In this document: positions 58,574-64,000 of the stretch, in pieces | Layout: the number at the start of each line of letters is the position of its first letter | How positions within the stretch are numbered: the first letter of the stretch is position 1 | Assembly (NCBI RefSeq): GCF_001653715.1 | Contig: NZ_LWHQ01000047.1 | Span: forward strand, 212,933-276,932 | Length of the DNA: 64,000 bases | Direction of reading: 5' to 3' | Origin: Methylobacterium platani | GTDB lineage: Bacteria; Pseudomonadota; Alphaproteobacteria; Rhizobiales; Beijerinckiaceae | Position numbers and translations under genes: made by a program | Notes under the pieces: generated by a model | Seen by the model: the letters and a program-made list of their open reading frames with translations, nothing else | Database searches by the model: none | Told to the model about the DNA's origin: nothing

Positions 58574-59539
58574 TCACACCACCGGGTTCACCACTTCCTC
58601 CCCCCGCCGCAACCGGCCGAGATTCTCGACCAGCAGGTCGATCACCCGGCCCTCGTAGAGGTCCGTTTCCCCGGCGCTGTGGGGCGTGACGATCACGTTC
58701 GGCATGCGCCAGAACGGCGCCTCGGCCGGCAGCGGCTCGTCGTGAAAGCAGTCGAGGCCGGCGCCGGCGATCCGGCCCTCCGTGAGCGCCCGCGCCAGGG
58801 CATCCTGGTCGACCACCCGGCCGCGGGCGACGTTGATCAGGAGCGCGTCCGGGCGCATCGCCGCGAGCGCGGCCCCGTCGATCAGCCCCTCGGTCTGCGG
58901 CGTCAGCGGGCACGACAGCGCCACCACGTCGGCCTCCCCCAGGGCCTCGTGCAGCCGGTCGGGGGAGAAGATCGCCTCGACCGGATCGCCGGGCTCGAGC
59001 GGCCGGCGGCGCAGGCCGATCACCCGCATGTCGAAGGCCCGGGCCAGGCGGGCGATGCGGGTGCCGATGCGCCCGAGCCCGACCACCAGCAGCGTCCGGC
59101 CGCCGAGCTCGCGCTCGCGCAGGGCCGGGTCGGCGATCATCGGCCGCCAGGTCGCGGCGGCCTGGTTGCGCAGGGCCTCGGGCAGGTGGCGGGTGAGGCC
59201 GAGCATCAGCGCGAGCGCGTGCTCGGCCACCGCGCGCTCGTTGCCGCCCTGCGCGCTGGCGAGCCGGATGCCGCGCTCGCGCAGCGCGTCCTTCGGGAAC
59301 TGGTCGGTACCGGCGCTGACCGACTGGATGAAGCGCAGGCGCGGTGCCCGCTCCAGCAGGGAATGGCGCCACAGCCCCGAGACCACCAGCACCTCGGCCT
59401 CCGCGACCGCCTCCTCCAGCGCCGGGAGGTCGCGCACCTCGACGAAGGGCTGAGGGGCGCCCTTCGCCGCGTAGGCGTCGCCGAGGCGGTAGGCGGCGTG
59501 GGCGAGGACGATCGGTCCGGAGAGGGCAGGGGCGGTCAT
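58574..59539 (-). CDS. D-2-hydroxyacid dehydrogenase
   Basis: 321 residues from ATG 59539 (MTAPALSGPIVLAHAAYRLG). NAD motif VVGLGRIGTRIARLARAF, then the catalytic Arg in NVARGRVVDQDAL, Glu in GLDCFHDEPLP and His in TPHSAGETDLY. It belongs to the glyoxylate/hydroxypyruvate reductase-like branch; the substrate cannot be fixed. An upstream in-frame extension to 59608 is arginine-rich and rejected. Confidence 0.9.
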   Translation of the reverse strand: MTAPALSGPIVLAHAAYRLGDAYAAKGAPQPFVEVRDLPALEEAVAEAEVLVVSGLWRHSLLERAPRLRFIQSVSAGTDQFPKDALRERGIRLASAQGGNERAVAEHALALMLGLTRHLPEALRNQAAATWRPMIADPALRERELGGRTLLVVGLGRIGTRIARLARAFDMRVIGLRRRPLEPGDPVEAIFSPDRLHEALGEADVVALSCPLTPQTEGLIDGAALAAMRPDALLINVARGRVVDQDALARALTEGRIAGAGLDCFHDEPLPAEAPFWRMPNVIVTPHSAGETDLYEGRVIDLLVENLGRLRRGEEVVNPVV

Positions 59540-59748
59540 CGGCGGGCGGCTCGGGATCCGGCGGAAGCGGGGCCGCGGGAGTTCACACCGGGCTCGCCTG
59601 CGAGGCAAGGGGCTCGCACGCGAGGCAAGCCGTCATGCCGCAAGCGGGAGGTCCATGAACGGAAGCCCGCCCCCGCTTGCGCAGGGACGGGCTTCGCCGG
59701 CTCGCGAGAGCAGGGTCCCGAACGGGGCGGAACGGGGCCCTCGCTCGA

Positions 59749-60018
59749 TCAGCGGCCGTAGACGTACGGGGCGGCCGGGGCGTAGCCCGGGGGCACTTCG
59801 CGGACCATCATGCCGCGCGAATCGCGCGGGTAGACGACGACGCTGCCGGTGCTGTCGACGGCCGGGGCGCCGCCCGGGGCGCCGTAGGCGCGCTCCATGC
59901 CGGCCAGCGGGCCGCCGGCCTGCGAGCCGGAGCGGTTGTAGGGCGAGCCGCCCTGGGCGAAGGCGGGAGCGGCGGCGACGGTCAGCAGGGCCGCGGCGAG
60001 GGCGAGACGAGTCTTCAT
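59749..60018 (-). CDS. small secreted hypothetical protein
   Basis: 89 residues from ATG 60018 with signal peptide MKTRLALAAALLTVAAAPAFA. The mature 68 residues are rich in Gly, Pro, Ser and Tyr (YNRSGSQAGGPLAGMERAYG, ending YAPAAPYVYGR), with no recognised domain. A small exported or cell-surface protein; function unknown. Confidence 0.65.
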   Translation of the reverse strand: MKTRLALAAALLTVAAAPAFAQGGSPYNRSGSQAGGPLAGMERAYGAPGGAPAVDSTGSVVVYPRDSRGMMVREVPPGYAPAAPYVYGR

Positions 60019-60181
60019 CGTAGTACCTGTCAGTCGAGGGGGACCGCTGGGCGGTTTCGCAGCGTCAACAGGCGGGCCGGCAAAAGGTTCGCTGCGACAT
60101 GTGCGCTGCCGCACGCCGCCGCACCTGGGCGGTCGGACGGGCCGGGCTAGTTTGGACACGATCTAGCCTGGAGCACACCGC

Positions 60182-60688
60182 ATGAGCGTCGACATCGTCC
60201 TGACGGTGAACGGCACGAAGCGCACGATCCCGCTTCCGGACCCGCGCACGACCCTGCTCGACCTGCTGCGCGAGGGCCTGCACCTCACCGGCGCCAAGAA
60301 GGGCTGCGACCGCGGCCAGTGCGGCGCCTGCACGGTGCTGGTCGACGGGCGCCGGATCAATGCCTGCCTCGCCTTGGCCATCAGCCTCGACGGGGCCGAG
60401 ATCCTGACCATCGAGGGGCTCGCCGAGGGCGACCGCCTGCACCCGGTGCAGGAGGCCTTCATCGCCCATGACGGGTTCCAGTGCGGCTTCTGCACCCCGG
60501 GCCAGATCATGAGCGCGGTCGGGCTGATCCGCGAGGCCCAGGCCGGCGCCGATCCCGAGCGGGTGCGCGAGGCGATGAGCGGCAACCTGTGCCGCTGCGG
60601 CGCCTATGCCGGCATCACCGAGGCGGTGCTGGAGGCCCAGCAGGCCATGAGCCAGCAACCCGCGAACCGGCAGGGAGAGGCGGCATGA
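60182..60688 (+). CDS. aldehyde oxidoreductase 2Fe-2S subunit (PaoA-like)
   Basis: 168 residues. N-terminal plant-type ferredoxin cluster CDRGQCGACTVL with a Cys upstream and CLALAI downstream, and the second cluster motif CGFCTPGQIM ... CRCGAY. Unlike E. coli PaoA it has no Tat signal, so this enzyme is probably cytoplasmic. It moves electrons from the molybdenum subunit to the FAD subunit. The stop overlaps the FAD subunit start (ATGA). Confidence 0.92.
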   Translation: MSVDIVLTVNGTKRTIPLPDPRTTLLDLLREGLHLTGAKKGCDRGQCGACTVLVDGRRINACLALAISLDGAEILTIEGLAEGDRLHPVQEAFIAHDGFQCGFCTPGQIMSAVGLIREAQAGADPERVREAMSGNLCRCGAYAGITEAVLEAQQAMSQQPANRQGEAA

Positions 60689-61740
60689 TCCCGTTCGAGT
60701 ACGTCCGCGCGACCGACGTCGCCGGCGCGGTCGCGGCGGCGGCCGAGCCCGGCGCCGCCTATCTCGCCGCCGGCACCAACCTCCTCGACCTGATGAAGGG
60801 CGGCGTCGCCCGCCCGACCCGCCTCGTCGACATCACCCGCCTGCCCGGCCTCGCGGGGATCGAGCGGCGGGACGACGGCGGCTTGCGCATCGGGGCGCTC
60901 GTCCGCAACAGCGACCTCGCGCACGATCCCGCCTTCGCCAGGGCCTATCCGGCGGTGGCGGAAGCGCTCCTCTCCGGCGCCTCGGCGCAATTGCGCAACG
61001 CCGCCACGGCCGCCGGCAACGTGATGCAGCGCACCCGCTGCCCCTACTTCACCGACCCTGGCAGCGCCTGCAACAAGCGCGAGCCCGGCAGCGGCTGCGA
61101 CGCGCGCGGCGGCGAGACCCGGCTGCACGCGATCCTCGGCTGGAGCGAGGCCTGCATCGCCACCCACCCGTCGGATTTCTGCGTGCCGCTGGTGGCGCTC
61201 GACGCGGGCGTCGAGATCGCCGGTCCCGCCGGCACCCGCACCGTGCCGCTCGAGGCCTTCCACCGCCTGCCCGGCGACGCGCCGGAGCGCGAGACGGTGC
61301 TGGAGCCCGGCGAGCTGATCACCGCCCTGGTGCTGCCGCCGGAGGCGTCGGGGTTCGCCGGCCACAGCCGCTACCTCAAGGTCCGCGACCGCACGTCCTA
61401 CGCCTTCGCGGTGGTCTCGGCCGCCGTGGCCCTGCGGCTCGACGGCGGGCGCATCGCCGCGGCGCGGCTGGCCCTCGGCGGCGTCGCGCTCAAGCCCTGG
61501 CGGGCCCGCGAGGCGGAAGGCCTGCTCGCCGGCCGCGCGCCCGACGCCGCCGCCTTCCGGGACGCGGCCGACGCCGCGCTCGCCGGGGCCGAGCCCTCCG
61601 GCGACAACGCCTTCAAGATCGAGCTCGCCCGGCGCCTCGTGGTGCGGGCGCTCGCCCGCGCCGCGGCCGGCACGCCGGAGCGCCTGCCGGCCCTGCCGGG
61701 TTCCGCCTTCGCCCCCGCCCCGGAGGCCGCCCATGTCTGA
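60685..61740 (+). CDS. aldehyde oxidoreductase FAD subunit (PaoB-like)
   Basis: 351 residues from ATG 60685. FAD site AAGTNLLDLMKGGV near the start and GASAQLRNAATAAGNVMQRTRC. The insert CPYFTDPGSACNKREPGSGCDA has the four cysteines that bind an extra 4Fe-4S cluster in PaoB, separating it from plain xanthine dehydrogenase FAD subunits. It overlaps the large subunit by eight bases. Confidence 0.92.
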   Translation: MIPFEYVRATDVAGAVAAAAEPGAAYLAAGTNLLDLMKGGVARPTRLVDITRLPGLAGIERRDDGGLRIGALVRNSDLAHDPAFARAYPAVAEALLSGASAQLRNAATAAGNVMQRTRCPYFTDPGSACNKREPGSGCDARGGETRLHAILGWSEACIATHPSDFCVPLVALDAGVEIAGPAGTRTVPLEAFHRLPGDAPERETVLEPGELITALVLPPEASGFAGHSRYLKVRDRTSYAFAVVSAAVALRLDGGRIAAARLALGGVALKPWRAREAEGLLAGRAPDAAAFRDAADAALAGAEPSGDNAFKIELARRLVVRALARAAAGTPERLPALPGSAFAPAPEAAHV

Positions 61741-63970
61741 TGCCGCTCCCCGCCCGATCCGCCACGGCTCCAATATCGGCCAGCCGCTCACCCGCCGGGA
61801 CGGGATCCTGAAGGTGACCGGCGCCGCGCCTTACGCCGCCGACCACCACCCGCCCGGGATGCTCTTCGCTGTGATGGCGGTGAGCCGCATCGCCCGCGGC
61901 CGGGTCGCCCGCCTCGACGTCGCGGCGGCGGAAGGCCATCCCGGCGTCGTCGCGGTGATGACGCCGGGCAACAGGCCGGCGCTCGCCCGCCACCCGGACG
62001 AGAAGACCGACGGCTTCACCTTCCGGCTCGACCTGCTGCAGGACGACCGCGTCCGCTACGCCAACCAGCCGGTCGCCGTGGTGATCGCCGAGACCCTGGA
62101 GGCCGCGACCGAGGGCGCCGCCCTCCTGAACCCCCGCTACGAGGAGGAGATTCCGGCGGTCGGGCTCGACGGGCCCGAGCCCTTCACCCCGCCGGCGATC
62201 GGCGTCGGCGATCCGGCCGACATGGCGAAGGGCGACGTCGACGCCGGCCTCGCCGCGGCGGCGAAGACGATCGCGGCGACTTACGAGACCCCGGCCCAGT
62301 ACCACAACGCGATGGAGCCCCACGCCGTCGTCGCGACCTGGGACGGCGACCGGCTCGACCTCGACATGCCCTCGCAGGGGCTCGCCATGGCGCAGGGGCG
62401 GATCGCCGGCCTGTTCGGCATCGCCCCCTCCGACATCCACATCCGCAGCCCGTTCCTCGGCGGCGGCTTCGGCTCGAAGGGCATGATCGCCGGTCCCCAG
62501 GTGCTCGGCATCATGGCGGCCCGCCTCGTCGGCCGGCCGGTGAAGCTCGTCATGAGCCGGCCGCAGATGTTCGGCCCCGTCGGCCATCGCGCCCCGACCC
62601 GCCAGACCCTGCGCCTCGGCGCCACTGAGGATGGTGGGCTGACCGCCCTCGACCACGAGACGCTCACGGCGACCAGCACCTTCGACGACTTCATCGAGCC
62701 GAGCGGCGGCGTCTCGCACACGCTCTACGCCGCGCCGGCGCTCGCCACCCGGCACCGGGCGGTGCGGCTCGATACCGGCACGCCGCTCTTCATGCGCGCG
62801 CCCGGCGAGGCCTCGGGCAGCGCGGCGCTGGAATGCGCCATCGACGAGATGGCCGAGGCCTGCGGGATGGACCCGCTGGAGTTCCGCCTGCGCAACTACG
62901 CCGAGACCGAGCCGGCCTCCGGCAAGCCGTTCTCCTCGAAGGCCCTGCGCGCGTGCTACGCGCAAGGCGCTGAGGCGTTCGGCTGGAGCAGGCGCCCCCT
63001 GGCCCCGGGGCAGATGCGCAACGCCGACGGGCTGCTGGTCGGCTGGGGCGTGGGGACCGCCACCTTCCCGGCGCTGATGTTCCAGGCCGAGGCGCGGGCT
63101 GTGCTGAAGGCGAGCGGCGAGGCGTCGGTCGGAATCGGCGCCATCGACATGGGGCAGGGGGCCTGGACCGCGCTCGCCCAGATCGCCGCGGAAGAACTCG
63201 GCCTCGCCGTCGACGCGATCGACTTCCGCATCGGCACCTCGGACCTGCCGAACGGCGGCATCGCCGGCGGCTCGGCCCATACCGCCACCGCCGGCACGGC
63301 GATCAAGGGGGCGGCGGCCGACGCGATCGCGCAACTGGCGGCGTTGGCGACGCAGGATTCCCGCTCGCCGCTCTACGGCGCCGGCAATGCCGGGGTGATC
63401 GCCCGCGGCGGCCGCCTCGCGCGGCGCGACGACGAGAGCCGGTCGGAGGCCTTCACCGACATCCTGGCCCGGGCGGGTCGCGAATCGGTCGAGGGCAAGG
63501 GCGCGGCCGGGCCCGACGCGGCGCGGGAGACTTACGCCATGCACGCCCACGGCGCGGTCTTCGCCGAGGTGACGGTCGATCCCGATCTCGGCCAGATCCG
63601 GGCGACGCGCCTCGTCGGCGCCTTCGCGGCCGGGCGGATCATCAACCCGCGGCTGGTGCGCAGCCAGTATTACGGCGGGATGATCTGGGGCGTCTCCTTC
63701 GCCCTGCACGAGCAGGCGGTGATGGACCCGCGCTCCGGCCGGCCGATGAACGCCAACCTCGCCGAGTACCACGTCCCGGTGAATGCCGACGTGCCTTCGC
63801 TCGAGGCGATCCTGGTCGAGGAGGAGGACCCGCACGTCAACCCGCTCGGCATCAAGGGAGTGGGCGAGATCGGCGTCACGGGAAGCGCCGGGGCGATCGT
63901 CAACGCGATCTGGCACGCCACGGGCAAGCGGGTGCGCAAGCTGCCGGTGACGCTCGACAAGGTGCTGTAG
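61733..63970 (+). CDS. aldehyde oxidoreductase molybdopterin subunit (PaoC-like)
   Basis: 745 residues, complete, near the length of PaoC. Starts MSDAAPRPIRHGSNIGQPLTRRDG, with KVTGAAPYAAD, FLGGGFGSKG (molybdopterin contacts) and the C-terminal KGVGEIGVTGSAGAIVNAIWHATG containing the catalytic Glu. It oxidises aldehydes to acids with molybdenum-cytosine dinucleotide in relatives. No XdhC/PaoD chaperone gene is in the last 30 bp of the window; it may lie just beyond. Confidence 0.93.
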   Translation: MSDAAPRPIRHGSNIGQPLTRRDGILKVTGAAPYAADHHPPGMLFAVMAVSRIARGRVARLDVAAAEGHPGVVAVMTPGNRPALARHPDEKTDGFTFRLDLLQDDRVRYANQPVAVVIAETLEAATEGAALLNPRYEEEIPAVGLDGPEPFTPPAIGVGDPADMAKGDVDAGLAAAAKTIAATYETPAQYHNAMEPHAVVATWDGDRLDLDMPSQGLAMAQGRIAGLFGIAPSDIHIRSPFLGGGFGSKGMIAGPQVLGIMAARLVGRPVKLVMSRPQMFGPVGHRAPTRQTLRLGATEDGGLTALDHETLTATSTFDDFIEPSGGVSHTLYAAPALATRHRAVRLDTGTPLFMRAPGEASGSAALECAIDEMAEACGMDPLEFRLRNYAETEPASGKPFSSKALRACYAQGAEAFGWSRRPLAPGQMRNADGLLVGWGVGTATFPALMFQAEARAVLKASGEASVGIGAIDMGQGAWTALAQIAAEELGLAVDAIDFRIGTSDLPNGGIAGGSAHTATAGTAIKGAAADAIAQLAALATQDSRSPLYGAGNAGVIARGGRLARRDDESRSEAFTDILARAGRESVEGKGAAGPDAARETYAMHAHGAVFAEVTVDPDLGQIRATRLVGAFAAGRIINPRLVRSQYYGGMIWGVSFALHEQAVMDPRSGRPMNANLAEYHVPVNADVPSLEAILVEEEDPHVNPLGIKGVGEIGVTGSAGAIVNAIWHATGKRVRKLPVTLDKVL

Positions 63971-64000
63971 GGAGCGCGCGCTTTCCCCCTCCCCCCTCTG

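Overview
The window is very GC-rich (roughly 70% or more by eye) and comes from an alphaproteobacterium of Methylobacterium type. Clues are the repAB-like partition genes, GANTC clusters, a GAAC-N7-GAAC LexA box, the glp-type glycerol ABC transporter and the many GC-rich palindromic intergenic repeats. It carries the replication and partition region of a secondary replicon (large plasmid, megaplasmid or chromid) inside ordinary metabolic gene content. No transposase, tRNA, rRNA or CRISPR array was seen.

Layout. 1-2.2 kb: MarR regulator coupled to a FUSC-type exporter, then two small hypothetical genes. 2.7-4.3 kb: Entner-Doudoroff pair kdgK-eda. 4.5-7.7 kb: an L,D-transpeptidase, convergent with a lectin-like/membrane/patatin fusion protein. 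8.3-11.8 kb: a frameshifted AraC regulator divergent from a TPR protein and an MFS transporter. 11.8-17.1 kb: DUF971 protein, moaA, a soluble chemoreceptor-PilZ protein behind a perfect CtrA box, an amino-acid-type binding protein and a beta-hydroxyacid dehydrogenase. 17.2-28.5 kb: a complete glycerol regulon on the minus strand (glpR, glpD, two ATPases, two permeases, DUF2160 protein, binding protein, toxin-antitoxin pair, glpK). 28.6-30 kb: a ParE remnant and a DUF1612 plasmid-type protein. 30.1-37 kb: a translationally coupled surface-glycan cluster (three glycosyltransferases, VTT protein, DUF2142 protein, ABC exporter). 37-40.6 kb: C45 acyltransferase-like enzyme, LysR, EamA exporter, PPOX flavoprotein. 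40.6-46.6 kb: the replicon core. 46.6-52 kb: imuA-imuB-dnaE2 mutasome. 52.4-57.2 kb: sulfonate operon ssuEACB plus ssuD. 57.7-60 kb: TerB-like protein, 2-hydroxyacid dehydrogenase, small secreted protein. 60.2-64 kb: a three-subunit paoABC-type molybdenum aldehyde oxidoreductase.

Replicon core. Two palindromic parS sites (GTTGCCRSCTGGCAAC type) lie upstream of parA, a third lies inside parB, and a fourth near-match lies inside dnaE2. parA-parB resemble RepA-RepB of repABC plasmids, but the third gene looks like an RPA/RepA_C-type initiator instead of RepC. The 177-bp gap between parB and rep holds nine GANTC sites within 115 bp. Downstream of rep is about 2.1 kb of non-coding DNA with ten copies of a 16-bp iteron in two oppositely oriented clusters. 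Between the clusters lie a belt of GANTC sites and an AT-richer patch with five GANTC sites in 30 bp. GANTC is the CcrM methylation target, so I infer an iteron origin whose firing and rep expression may be timed by CcrM methylation. This is the most interesting part of the window.

Several genes appear damaged: araC (frameshift at a run of eight C), ssuA (frameshift in the signal region), a FitA-like antitoxin cut short by a 170-bp palindromic element, and an N-terminally truncated ParE toxin. The two frameshifts could be sequencing errors.
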